Made by a program: the position numbers and the translations under genes
Shown here: one piece after another, positions 7,309 to 14,139 of the stretch
Layout of the letters: the number at the start of each line of letters is the position of its first letter
Position numbering within the stretch: the stretch's first letter is position 1
The notes under the pieces: model-generated
What the model saw: the letters and a program-made list of their open reading frames with translations, nothing else
Database searches by the model: none
Told to the model about the DNA's origin: nothing
Assembly: GCA_934167365.1 (NCBI GenBank)
Contig: CAKPKU010000025.1
Span: 1-19,063 of the forward strand
Length of the DNA stretch: 19,063 bases
DNA from: an uncultured Clostridia bacterium
GTDB taxonomy: Bacteria; Bacillota; Clostridia; TANB77; CAG-508
Direction of reading: 5' to 3'

Positions 7309-8230
7309 TACTATTTCCTACCTTTGCTAAAAATTCATCAAAACTTATTGTTTTATGTACATTTGGATATAATGCTGCTCTTGCATTAAGTAAATAGTCA
7401 TATGTATTATCAGTTATTATATTTTTTAACCTATCATATATTTTTTTAGTATCTGCACTCCAGTTGAAAATTTTAGTACAATCATACATATCCTGCAATT
7501 CTAAATAATAATAATACATACTAATCAACACAGAAAGTGCTGTCATGGCAACACCATTCAAATTTTTATTTTTATTAATCATAATATTCATTGCCCAATT
7601 CATATTATAAGAATAACCTTCTAATCCAGTATACTTATATAATCTATTATTTTTTCTTGTAATTGAGCTTTCATTTTCACTGTAAACATATGTTATTTTA
7701 TTAACACATGAATGATTTGTTGTACTAAGTATTATTAACCTATTAAAACCATTGTCCTCATTTGAACGTGTATTATTAAATCGTATTTGTTCTTGCTCCA
7801 AAAAGCTTCTTCTATATATTTTGCCATGTAACCATGTGTAATCATTTTGCTTTACAGTAATTTCATTATCTCTTTCATATATAAAATTGCTAATGACTAA
7901 ATCGTAATTCTTATTTATTTCTGTAACTAAGTATTCTAAAGCATATGAATTATATAAATAATCATCAGAATCTATAAACAATATGTATGGACTTTTACTT
8001 GAATCAATTCCTTTTTGTCTAGCTACACCAGGAACACTATTACTAGTAAGTCGTAGCTCTTTTATTGGGAAGTATTTTGAAAAAAAATTAATTTCATCAT
8101 CATAATTAATATCATCAGCATCATTTATCAAATATACATGTATATCATTGTATGTTTGAATTGATATACTAAGTAAAGTTCTAAACAAAGTTTTTTTTGA
8201 ATTATAAACAGGTATTATTATATCAAGCAT
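7301..8230 (-). CDS. Glycosyltransferase family 2
   Basis: A 309-residue GT-A-fold glycosyltransferase that should transfer a sugar from a nucleotide-sugar donor to an envelope or polysaccharide acceptor; donor and acceptor cannot be inferred. The N-terminus MLDIIIPVYNSKKTL is typical of GT2, and DSDD at 87-90 is the metal/nucleotide-binding motif. A second conserved acidic site is near SNEDNGFNRL, where GT2 enzymes place the catalytic base. The C-terminal 110 residues form a helical extension of unknown role. No membrane helix or signal peptide is evident, so it should be cytoplasmic. I chose ATG 8230 because GAGGTGAT (8235-8242) precedes it; an in-frame extension to 8290 would run through the promoter. 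It is followed by a broken paralogue overlapping by 8 bases, pointing to tandem duplication. Confidence 0.85.
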   Translation of the reverse strand: MLDIIIPVYNSKKTLFRTLLSISIQTYNDIHVYLINDADDINYDDEINFFSKYFPIKELRLTSNSVPGVARQKGIDSSKSPYILFIDSDDYLYNSYALEYLVTEINKNYDLVISNFIYERDNEITVKQNDYTWLHGKIYRRSFLEQEQIRFNNTRSNEDNGFNRLIILSTTNHSCVNKITYVYSENESSITRKNNRLYKYTGLEGYSYNMNWAMNIMINKNKNLNGVAMTALSVLISMYYYYLELQDMYDCTKIFNWSADTKKIYDRLKNIITDNTYDYLLNARAALYPNVHKTISFDEFLAKVGNSND

Positions 8231-8249
8231 TTGTATCACCTCGAAATTT

Positions 8250-8277
8250 ATTATATGTATATATAAATAAAAGTCAA
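8250..8277 (-). promoter_or_regulatory. Sigma-A promoter of glycosyltransferase operon
   Basis: On the minus strand, TTGACT (8277-8272), a 16-base spacer and a perfect TATAAT (8255-8250). Transcription would begin near 8243, immediately before the GAGGTGAT ribosome site. Confidence 0.7.
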
Positions 8278-8471
8278 TAGTTTTTTTCAATAGGAAGCGG
8301 AGGAAAACTAAAAATGCTTTTTAGAAATTATAAATATAAAGATAATAAGGCAAGTGCAATGTATAATAATTTTATATAAAGGAATAAAAAATTTATAAGA
8401 TGGAATTTAAATTAAAGTCTTATTCAAAAAGTGATTATCTATAACTATATTGTTCCAAACCAAAAAATATC

Positions 8472-8501
8472 TTGAAAAATTCTAGATATATATGCTATAA
8501 T
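8472..8501 (+). promoter_or_regulatory. Sigma-A promoter, extended -10
   Basis: TTGAAA (8472-8477), an 18-base spacer and TATAAT (8496-8501) preceded by TGC, giving an extended -10. It drives the 8562 gene. Confidence 0.75.
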
Positions 8502-8561
8502 CATGAAATACTTTATTTGTAGATTTATATAGAGCATGCAATATAAGGGGAGGAATTGCAG

Positions 8562-8936
8562 ATGAAGTTATTTATTACACTTAACGTATATTTAATAGTA
8601 TTTGTTGCTTGTGTAATTATATATTCACAAATAGCAAACACTATTAAAATCATACTGCCTGGGAAGCAATTTTTTTATATAAAACAAAACTCATTACTAC
8701 AACATAAAAAAAATTTAAATCAGGATGAGCTTAACCTTTTTTATGATTTACTTGTAAATCCTGGAAATTATTCTAATTTTCCAAATCATCCTACTCCACG
8801 AGTTTTATCATCAATAGACAAAGTATATAATGGTTACCGCTTCTCGATATTATATCATAATAAATGGAAAACTTTATATATATCAAAAAACAGATATATT
8901 CTATATATAAAGATTTCAAAATATTTTCAATCCTGA
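8562..8936 (+). CDS. Hypothetical membrane-anchored protein
   Basis: A 124-residue protein that I do not recognise. Residues 3-21 are one hydrophobic helix (ITLNVYLIVFVACVIIYS), uncleaved by appearance, with the rest probably a small soluble domain. That domain holds NQDELNLFYDLLVNPGNY followed by a basic, tyrosine-rich C-terminal third (YRFSILYHNKWKTLYIS). ATG 8562 lies eight bases after AAGGGGAGG; the in-frame TTG at 8556 is too close to that site. The gene has its own extended -10 promoter and is followed by a long terminator hairpin, so it is a monocistronic cassette. A GAAGCGG word (reverse) lies inside it at 8837. Similar lone N-terminal-helix proteins are common in Clostridia; no function can be claimed. 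Confidence 0.7.
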   Translation: MKLFITLNVYLIVFVACVIIYSQIANTIKIILPGKQFFYIKQNSLLQHKKNLNQDELNLFYDLLVNPGNYSNFPNHPTPRVLSSIDKVYNGYRFSILYHNKWKTLYISKNRYILYIKISKYFQS

Positions 8937-9010
8937 TTACACGAATAAACCGTTTTTTAATAATTTTAATAACATGCTCTATTATATAATTTATGCTTGT
9001 AGTACATGCA

Positions 9011-9056
9011 TAAAAATAAAAATGCTATATGTAAAAATATAGCATTTTTATTTTTA
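9011..9056. terminator. Bidirectional terminator hairpin
   Basis: A perfect 20-bp stem (9011-9030 with 9037-9056) with the six-base loop GTAAAA, A-rich then T-rich. It can end the 8562 gene and, on the minus strand, the microprotein at 9177-9245. Confidence 0.9.
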
Positions 9057-9176
9057 CATATAATAGAATAATAGAAATTTCAATATATAGTTACTATATA
9101 ATTAAGAAAATAATATTATTCTATTATAAAAAAATTACTAAATTTTAATAAAAATTACACTTTAAAAAGTTATAAG

Positions 9177-9245
9177 TTATTTAGATTCTTTATTTTCATT
9201 ATTCTTATTTCCGTTTTTATTGTTTTTCTTTTTATTTTCTCCCAT
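9177..9245 (-). CDS. 22-residue Lys/Asn-rich microprotein
   Basis: A minus-strand ORF of 22 codons starting with MGENKKK and ending NKESK. It is built almost only from Asn, Lys, Glu and Gly, with no hydrophobic residue after Met. The start has a near-perfect GGAGGTG site (9251-9257 on the reverse strand) five bases away, and a forespore-type promoter lies correctly placed upstream. No stop-codon-free extension occurs on either side. Downstream, the hairpin at 9011-9056 could terminate it. Such small, highly polar products recall minor small acid-soluble spore proteins, but the composition is basic rather than acidic and I know no family for it. Reality as a gene rests on the ribosome site plus promoter, not on similarity. 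Confidence 0.55.
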   Translation of the reverse strand: MGENKKKNNKNGNKNNENKESK

Positions 9246-9268
9246 AGTAGCACCTCCAATCATACTAC

Positions 9269-9298
9269 TATTATGTACAATAAAATTTTCTGTATACA
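9269..9298 (-). promoter_or_regulatory. Candidate forespore (sigma-F/G) promoter
   Basis: On the minus strand, TGTATA (9298-9293), a 17-base spacer and CATAATA (9275-9269). The B. subtilis sigma-G type is about TGAATA-N17-CATACTA, so each box has one mismatch. The start site would fall just before the GGAGGTG of the microprotein. Confidence 0.45.
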
Positions 9299-9464
9299 TT
9301 ATATTTATTTTTATATAACAAGGAAAATTTATATGAATTGAGTGAATGGTAAAGTAATATTGTGTAATATTTTAAAATTTAGCTATCTTCTACAATTATA
9401 CAAAAAAACTTTATCGAAATATTAATAAAATACACGTTTTACGAATTCCAAGTAGCACTTTATC
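9299..9464. other. Intergenic region, nothing assigned
   Basis: Divergent spacer between the microprotein and murD promoters. It contains an AATATT-GTGT-AATATT palindrome around 9357-9372 but no gene, clear operator or RNA structure that I can support. Confidence 0.5.
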
Positions 9465-9494
9465 TTGAAAAAGAATATATATATATGATATAAT
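9465..9494 (+). promoter_or_regulatory. Sigma-A promoter of murD, extended -10
   Basis: TTGAAA (9465-9470), an 18-base spacer and TATAAT (9489-9494) preceded by TGA. It has nearly the same design as the promoter at 8472. Confidence 0.75.
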
Positions 9495-9557
9495 TCGCAA
9501 GACTATAAACTTTTACTATAAAAAAAGTTACTCAAAAGAAAGGACTGATATATATAA

Positions 9558-10958
9558 ATGAGTTATATAAATAGAAAACTTATAGAATTCAACAATGAAT
9601 TAGCTAATAAAAAAATAGCTATAATAGGAATGGGAGTTAGCAATATTCCACTAATTGATTATTTTTATAAGTACAAAGCAAAGATTACTATATTTGACAA
9701 AAGAACTATTGATAACTTAGATGATATCGTACTAAAAAAAATAAATGAATATAATATAGAATATTCACTTGGAGAAAATAACTTAAGCAAATTACATGGG
9801 TTTGACTATATATTTAGATCACCTAGTTGCAGACCAGACACAAGAGAGCTAGTAGAAGAAGAAAAAAATGGAGCTATTATCACATCAGAAATAGAAATGC
9901 TTATAAAATTATGCCCAGGAACAGTCATTGGAATAACAGGTAGTGATGGCAAAACAACAACAACAAGTCTTATATATGCAATTTTAAAAGAAAAAGGATA
10001 TGAATGTTTTTTAGGAGGAAATATTGGAGTTCCATTATTTACAAAGTTAAATGAAATGACACCAAATTCAGTTGTAGTATTAGAGCTAAGCAGTTTTCAA
10101 TTAATGAATATGAATATAAGTCCAAAAATATCAGTTATAACTAATATATCGCCAAATCATTTAGATATACATAAATCATATGAAGAATATATAAATAGTA
10201 AAAAGAACATATTTTCGCATCAAAATTCAAATGACATTGTAGTATTAAACGCAGATAATGAAATTACATATAACCTAAAATCAGAAGCAAATGGAAAAGT
10301 AATTTTATTCAGTAGCAAACAAAAGCTAGATAATGGCATTATATATGATAATAAAATAATAAAATCATGTGAAGATGGTTTAAGAAGACATATAATAGAA
10401 GTAAAAAATATAAAATTAAGAGGCATTCATAATTATGAGAACATCTGTGCGGCAATAGCAGCGACAAAATCATTAGTAGATATAGATACTCAAATAAAAG
10501 CAATATCAAAATTTGCAGGAGTAGAGCATAGACTTGAATATATAAGAACAATTAATGGAATAGAATGGTATAATGATTCAATAGGAACTAGCCCATCAAG
10601 AACAATAGCAGGATTAAATTCATTTGATGAAAAAATAGTATTAATAGCAGGGGGATATGATAAACATTTAGATTATACACCAATAGCTAAACCTATTGTA
10701 GAGCATGTTTCTGCACTAATTTTAGTAGGAGCAACAACAGAAAAAATATATACGGCAGTTACAAATGAATTAAAGGCTCAAGGCAAAGAAATACCAATAG
10801 CCAAATGTACTACATTAGAAGAAACTATATCAATTGCACATAAAATCGCAAAAGATGGGGAAGTAGTGTTATTTTCACCAGCAAGTGCAAGTTTTGATAT
10901 GTTTAAAAACTTTGCAGAGCGTGGTGATTTATTTAAAGAGCTTGTTAATAAAATATAA
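9558..10958 (+). CDS. murD: UDP-N-acetylmuramoyl-L-alanine--D-glutamate ligase
   Basis: MurD adds D-glutamate to UDP-MurNAc-L-Ala with ATP hydrolysis, a cytoplasmic step of peptidoglycan synthesis. The 466-residue length is normal. The N-terminal Rossmann-like domain has the IAIIGMGVSN loop (residues 20-29). The ATP P-loop is GITGSDGKTT at 125-134. The central domain has LELSSFQL and the ligase signature G-x-HN-x-x-N (GIHNYENICAA). The C-terminal domain has WYNDSIGTSP, the AGGYDKHLDY motif and SPASASFDMF with ERGDLF, all characteristic of MurD rather than MurC, MurE or MurF. Its ribosome site AAAGGA is rather far from the ATG (about 14 bases), which may lower translation. It is monocistronic with its own promoter and terminator, outside the usual mur/fts cluster. 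Identification is secure. Confidence 0.95.
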   Translation: MSYINRKLIEFNNELANKKIAIIGMGVSNIPLIDYFYKYKAKITIFDKRTIDNLDDIVLKKINEYNIEYSLGENNLSKLHGFDYIFRSPSCRPDTRELVEEEKNGAIITSEIEMLIKLCPGTVIGITGSDGKTTTTSLIYAILKEKGYECFLGGNIGVPLFTKLNEMTPNSVVVLELSSFQLMNMNISPKISVITNISPNHLDIHKSYEEYINSKKNIFSHQNSNDIVVLNADNEITYNLKSEANGKVILFSSKQKLDNGIIYDNKIIKSCEDGLRRHIIEVKNIKLRGIHNYENICAAIAATKSLVDIDTQIKAISKFAGVEHRLEYIRTINGIEWYNDSIGTSPSRTIAGLNSFDEKIVLIAGGYDKHLDYTPIAKPIVEHVSALILVGATTEKIYTAVTNELKAQGKEIPIAKCTTLEETISIAHKIAKDGEVVLFSPASASFDMFKNFAERGDLFKELVNKI

Positions 10959-10974
10959 TAGTTATCCGCTTCTT

Positions 10975-11010
10975 AAAAAGCTATAAAGTAAAAAGTCTTT
11001 ATAGCTTTTT
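10975..11010 (+). terminator. Intrinsic terminator of murD
   Basis: Perfect 14-bp stem (10975-10988 with 10997-11010, AAAAAGCTATAAAG and complement) ending in TTTTT. A GAAGCGG word (reverse, 10966-10972) sits between the stop codon and the stem. Confidence 0.88.
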
Positions 11011-11126
11011 ATCAATTGCTTTATGTATTTATATAACTATGAAAAACCATATAATAAAAATTTTAAATAAATTTATTAATATTTATGTTCAAATATAATA
11101 ATAAAAAAATGATAGTAATCTATACA

Positions 11127-11154
11127 CACTTTTTTCAATAATATACATATATTA
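11127..11154 (+). promoter_or_regulatory. Candidate sigma-K promoter
   Basis: CATATATTA (11146-11154) fits the sigma-K -10 pattern CATAnnnTA exactly. CACT (11127-11130) supplies the short AC-type -35 with a 15-base spacer. The ribosome site AAGGAGG follows immediately. Confidence 0.4.
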
Positions 11155-11172
11155 TACAAGGAGGTAACAGTA

Positions 11173-11859
11173 ATGTATAATGAATATGAAGAGTACATGA
11201 AAAGTGTTCTAGGATATCCCACACAATATGAATCTAATACATATAATAATCATCAATATATAGAAAACAATTCATTTTTTCCATATAGATATAACAATGT
11301 TTCAGACATAGATATAAATTTAGAATCAATGTATCCTGAAATATATAAAATACTACAACCAATGGTTCAAAAAGCATGTAGCACTATTAATTATAGAAGT
11401 TTTTCAATTGACACATTAGAAGTTTTAACAGATGAAATTTATAAAAGCGTAGAAACAGATGAAAATCTTAATATAGTTAATGTGAATGTTAGAACACAAG
11501 AAGCGGATGAATTATTAAAAAGAGATATAAAAATATCTCCACGATCAAACAAAATGTCAATTTCAGAAAAAAATAATCAAAAAGAAAGTGCTATTCAAAA
11601 TACTAGACATGAGTCAGAAGCGGAAAGTAAAGAAAATAGAAATAGAATATCAAATCCTACATTAAGAGACTTAATAAAGATATTGCTATTAAACCAAATC
11701 TTAAATAATAATCCGAATAGACCGCCAAGACCACCGCGTCCACCAATGCCACCACCAAGACCACCACGTCCGCCATATAGATCTTTAGAAAATCCAGCAA
11801 TATATAATAATGATTATTCTTCAAATCAATCATACCAACCATATAATTTTTTTAATTAA
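11173..11859 (+). CDS. Proline-tailed putative spore/coat protein
   Basis: A 228-residue protein without signal peptide or membrane helix. The N-terminal 45 residues are rich in Tyr, Asn and Glu. Residues about 55-75 contain MYPEIYKILQPMVQKAC, resembling a short conserved block I recall from uncharacterised clostridial sporulation-associated proteins. A charged linker (110-160) is followed by a short hydrophobic segment (LRDLIKILLLNQIL). Residues 183-201 are an RPP-repeat tract, and the end is Tyr/Asn/Ser-rich (YNNDYSSNQSYQPYNF). Tyr- and Pro-rich low-complexity ends are common in spore coat proteins, and a sigma-K-like promoter lies just upstream, so a coat or exosporium role is my inference. 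Start ATG 11173 follows AAGGAGG. Two GAAGCGG words occur at 11500 and 11617. A terminator follows at once. Confidence 0.6.
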   Translation: MYNEYEEYMKSVLGYPTQYESNTYNNHQYIENNSFFPYRYNNVSDIDINLESMYPEIYKILQPMVQKACSTINYRSFSIDTLEVLTDEIYKSVETDENLNIVNVNVRTQEADELLKRDIKISPRSNKMSISEKNNQKESAIQNTRHESEAESKENRNRISNPTLRDLIKILLLNQILNNNPNRPPRPPRPPMPPPRPPRPPYRSLENPAIYNNDYSSNQSYQPYNFFN

Positions 11860-11865
11860 ATTTTT

Positions 11866-11897
11866 AAGATATACAAATTTTTGCTTGTATATCTTTT
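11866..11897 (+). terminator. Intrinsic terminator
   Basis: 11-bp stem (11866-11876 with 11885-11895, AAGATATACAA and complement) with an 8-base loop, running into a six-T tract. Confidence 0.85.
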
Positions 11898-11916
11898 TTA
11901 TTATTACACAAAATAA

Positions 11917-11944
11917 AATTAATAAACAGAAATGTTTATTAATT
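11917..11944 (+). promoter_or_regulatory. Perfect hairpin/palindrome upstream of CBS gene
   Basis: A 12-bp perfect inverted repeat (11917-11928 with 11933-11944) with a GAAA tetraloop. It ends directly before the TATGGAGG ribosome site (11945-11952). It lacks a T-tract, so it is not a terminator. It could be a repressor operator, or an mRNA hairpin that affects ribosome access or stability. No convincing promoter was found between the upstream terminator and this element. Confidence 0.6.
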
Positions 11945-11959
11945 TATGGAGGTATTTTT

Positions 11960-12397
11960 ATGAAAGTTAAAGATTGTATGTGTAATAGTGTAGTTTGGTT
12001 AACACCAGAAGCATCTGTTTGTGATTGTGCAAAATTAATGTGTCAAGAGCATATAGGAAGTATTCCTGTTTGTGATAAAGACCAAAATGTAATAGGTTTT
12101 GTTACAGATAGAGATATATTATTAAGAACAGTAGCATGTAATAAAGACATCAATACAACAAAATTAAGTGATATCATGTCAACAGGAATATGTTGTTGTG
12201 ATATAAATAATGATGTAGAACATGCTACAAAACTTATGTCTGAAAATAAAATTAGAAGAATACCAGTAGTTGAAAATAATAAAATAGTAGGTATGTTAAC
12301 ATTAGGAGATTTAGCTAAAAATCAAGATATAAGCACTGGGGAAGTAGCAGCAACTTTTGAAAATATATGTAACTGTAATACCAAAAATGCTGAATAA
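11960..12397 (+). CDS. Cysteine-rich tandem CBS-domain protein
   Basis: A 145-residue protein consisting of two CBS motifs, about 1-58 and 66-122, which together form a Bateman module; such modules usually bind adenosyl nucleotides and act as sensors. CBS hallmarks are IGSIPVCD...VIGFVTDRDIL in the first and IRRIPVVE...IVGMLTLGDLA in the second. Unusually it has 12 cysteines (6, 8, 21, 23, 28, 38, 60, 78, 79, 80, 137, 139), including CxC pairs and a CCC triplet, which suggests metal binding or redox sensing; that is inference. The start at 11960 follows GGAGG; an in-frame upstream extension to 11810 would cross a terminator and overlap the previous gene, so I reject it. No effector domain is attached and no obvious partner gene is adjacent. 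Confidence 0.88.
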   Translation: MKVKDCMCNSVVWLTPEASVCDCAKLMCQEHIGSIPVCDKDQNVIGFVTDRDILLRTVACNKDINTTKLSDIMSTGICCCDINNDVEHATKLMSENKIRRIPVVENNKIVGMLTLGDLAKNQDISTGEVAATFENICNCNTKNAE

Positions 12398-12571
12398 AAC
12401 AGTATTCGATTAAATTCAAAATAAATTATTTAAAATTATGTAGTAACTTATCATCAAATATTTTGCATATATTAAGAAACTACATTAAAAATCAAATAAT
12501 TTAATTAACAATAATAAATTAAATTTTTAAAATATGTGAATTTATTATAAAACAAATGTTTTGTATATTTC
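12398..12571. other. Intergenic region, nothing assigned
   Basis: Very AT-rich. A 7-bp ATGTAGT/ACTACAT inverted repeat (about 12437-12486) has a 30-plus-base loop and is not convincing. No ORF with a ribosome site was seen on either strand. Confidence 0.5.
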
Positions 12572-12611
12572 AAGGCAACTTTACTTTTACTTGGGTAAAG
12601 TTGCCTTTTTT
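12572..12611 (+). terminator. Intrinsic terminator, distal to CBS gene
   Basis: Perfect 13-bp GC-containing stem (12572-12584 with 12595-12607, AAGGCAACTTTAC and complement) followed by a T-tract. It lies 175 bases beyond the CBS stop. The repeat at 12610 starts within its T-tract. Confidence 0.88.
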
Positions 12612-12691
12612 ATCTAATAGGGAAATTCTAAACATAGGTATAAATTTGATTGATTTATTATTCTAAAAAAAGCAATTTCCTATTATATAAG
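12610..12691. repeat. Small inverted-repeat element (copy A)
   Basis: An 82-base element bounded by imperfect inverted repeats: the left end holds TAATAGGGAAATT (12615-12627), the right end AATTTCC-TATTATATAA (12674-12690). It shares a 45-base left part with 17597-17640, including an exact ATAGGTATAAATT. Both copies begin in the T-tract of a terminator hairpin. A MITE-like or structured-RNA nature is possible; no coding capacity. Confidence 0.55.
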
Positions 12692-12784
12692 AAGGCTTCG
12701 CCAAAACATTGCACACAAAATTACTGCATAATTTTGGCGCGTGAACAATTTAACGCGGACTTTTAGCCCGCTATTATTGTTCTT
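12692..12784. other. Two-hairpin structured segment upstream of ytvI-like gene
   Basis: This stretch is clearly richer in GC than its surroundings. Hairpin 1: CGCCAAAA (12699-12706) with TTTTGGCG (12732-12739), with further partial pairing inside. Hairpin 2: GAACAAT (12743-12749) with ATTGTTC (12776-12782), enclosing a GCGG (12755-12758) with CCGC (12768-12771) stem and a small T-rich loop. The two hairpins are almost contiguous. No known riboswitch core was recognised. It may be a cis-regulatory leader, a small RNA or the continuation of the repeat at 12610. Confidence 0.45.
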
Positions 12785-12850
12785 AAAGATTATTTATAAA
12801 AATGAATAAAAACCCTAATATAGAATAAAATAACTATTGGTGATATACAT

Positions 12851-13942
12851 ATGATGATGAATGTAAATGATATAAAAAAGATTATAATGAAGATTTTAAC
12901 ATTATTGTTATCAGTAGTATTAATTTGTTTAGGATTTAAATTAGCTGTTTTCTATATGCCATTTTTAATTGCATTTGTATTATATTTATTAATAGAGCCT
13001 GTAATAAAATTTTGCATGAATAAATTTCATTTAAAAAGAAAGACAAGTAGTTTGTTGATTCTTGTATTAGTACTTGGAATAATAATAGGTTTATTAGCAT
13101 GGGGAATAGCAACAGTTATATCTGAATCTTCAAACCTACTAAAAAACTTAAATGAATATGTAAATATAATACAATCTTTTATATCTGAAAAAAGTGCAAA
13201 GTTTGATTTTAGCAAAATTCAAATTTCAAACGAGGTAAATAGCATAATAAACAGCTCTAGTCAAGATTTAGTGAGTCATATTTCTGAATATATCAAAAGC
13301 TTTCTGACAGGAGTGCTTAATAAACTAACTTCAATTCCAACAGTAGGATTTTATATAGTAATAACTATAATGGCATTATATTTTATAAGTACAGACAAAA
13401 TATATATGATAGATCAATTAGAACATCATTTGCCACGAACTTGGGTAAAAAAAATAGCAATACATGTTCATGGTATAGCAAAATGTTTAGGAGGTTATTT
13501 AAAAGCGCAAGCAATTTTAATTCTTGTTTCCTTTGTAATCTCTCTAATTGGATTATATATATATTCATTTGTTGGATTTGATATAAAATATCCGCTTCTA
13601 GCAGCATTAGGAATAGGATTTATTGATGCTTTACCAATTTTAGGTTCAGGAACAGTTATGGTACCATGGGCAATAATTGCAGCATGCAAAGGAAATATAA
13701 ATTTAGGAATAGCAATTTTAATATTATGGCTAATAATGACAGTAGTACGACAAATAATTGAACCTAAAATAGTAAGTGGTCAACTAGGAGTTCATCCAAT
13801 TTTTACATTAGTTGCAATGTATACAGGTTTTAAATTTTGCGGAGTTTTAGGTCTTTTTGTAGGTCCTATTATATTAATGGTTTTAAAAAATATATTTGAA
13901 AATAGAATAGATAAAGGATTAGTAAAGTCAATTATAGAATAA
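12851..13942 (+). CDS. ytvI: AI-2E family transporter, YtvI-like sporulation membrane protein
   Basis: A 363-residue polytopic membrane protein of the AI-2E transporter (UPF0118) family with about eight hydrophobic segments: two at the N-terminus, a third before a soluble loop of some 80 polar residues (about 90-160), then five in the C-terminal half. The C-terminal half carries the blocks typical of the YtvI branch: YFISTDK, LPRTWVKKIA, GGYLKAQAIL, IDALPILGSGTVMVPW and VVRQIIEPKIVSGQLGVHP. YtvI is annotated in spore formers as a sporulation integral membrane protein of unknown biochemical role. The start is one of three consecutive ATG codons at 12851-12859 after GGTGAT (12839-12844). A GAAGCGG word (reverse, 13592) forces a rare CCG Pro codon. 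No strong promoter or terminator is evident. Family assignment is firm; the symbol is less certain. Confidence 0.8.
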   Translation: MMMNVNDIKKIIMKILTLLLSVVLICLGFKLAVFYMPFLIAFVLYLLIEPVIKFCMNKFHLKRKTSSLLILVLVLGIIIGLLAWGIATVISESSNLLKNLNEYVNIIQSFISEKSAKFDFSKIQISNEVNSIINSSSQDLVSHISEYIKSFLTGVLNKLTSIPTVGFYIVITIMALYFISTDKIYMIDQLEHHLPRTWVKKIAIHVHGIAKCLGGYLKAQAILILVSFVISLIGLYIYSFVGFDIKYPLLAALGIGFIDALPILGSGTVMVPWAIIAACKGNINLGIAILILWLIMTVVRQIIEPKIVSGQLGVHPIFTLVAMYTGFKFCGVLGLFVGPIILMVLKNIFENRIDKGLVKSIIE

Positions 13943-14139
13943 AATATAAATATATTTGCTAAAATTAGATTATATTTTTGTAATATTTATTTTTTGATTA
14001 TTGTTTCTTTTAATGGATTCATAACAAAATAGATATGTCAAAACTACTAAATAACTAAAAAAAGTAACACACGAGAATCGATTTTAAGGATTTTTTATTT
14101 TTAGATACATTAATTCACTGTTTTAATTTTTTAAAAAAG
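13943..14139. other. Intergenic region, nothing assigned
   Basis: AT-rich spacer. A weak 9-bp AAAATATAA/TTATATTTT pairing just after the ytvI stop could be a poor terminator. A GATTCTCGT word with a nearby CTAAAAATA occurs here in reverse and around 5113-5134 forward; this is noted but not interpreted. Confidence 0.45.

Larger units (their letters stand above)
2797..13598. repeat. Dispersed GAAGCGG words (Chi-like), ten copies
   Basis: GAAGCGG on the plus strand at 3763, 5308, 8294, 11500 and 11617. Its complement CCGCTTC on the plus strand at 2797, 5190, 8837, 10966 and 13592. Six of ten extend to AGAAGCGGA. Seven lie in genes (2797, 3763, 5308, 8837, 11500, 11617, 13592) and three between genes. 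The word is identical to the published S. aureus Chi site. Confidence 0.6.

Noticed and set aside
8529..8981. 10-base inverted repeat ATAGAGCATG / CATGCTCTAT flanking the 8562 gene
   Set aside because: A single short pair 440 bases apart with no target duplication or longer arms; not enough to call a mobile element.
11810..11959. 50-codon N-terminal extension of the CBS protein
   Set aside because: It would overlap the preceding gene and run through a terminator and a hairpin; the GGAGG site clearly serves ATG 11960.
13943..13985. Terminator after the ytvI-like gene
   Set aside because: The 9-bp all-AT pairing with a 20-base loop is too weak to call.
5113..14097. GATTCTCGT with CTAAAAATA near 5113-5134 and in reverse near 14074-14103
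   Set aside because: The two short words have different spacing in the two places and no common structure; likely chance in AT-rich DNA.
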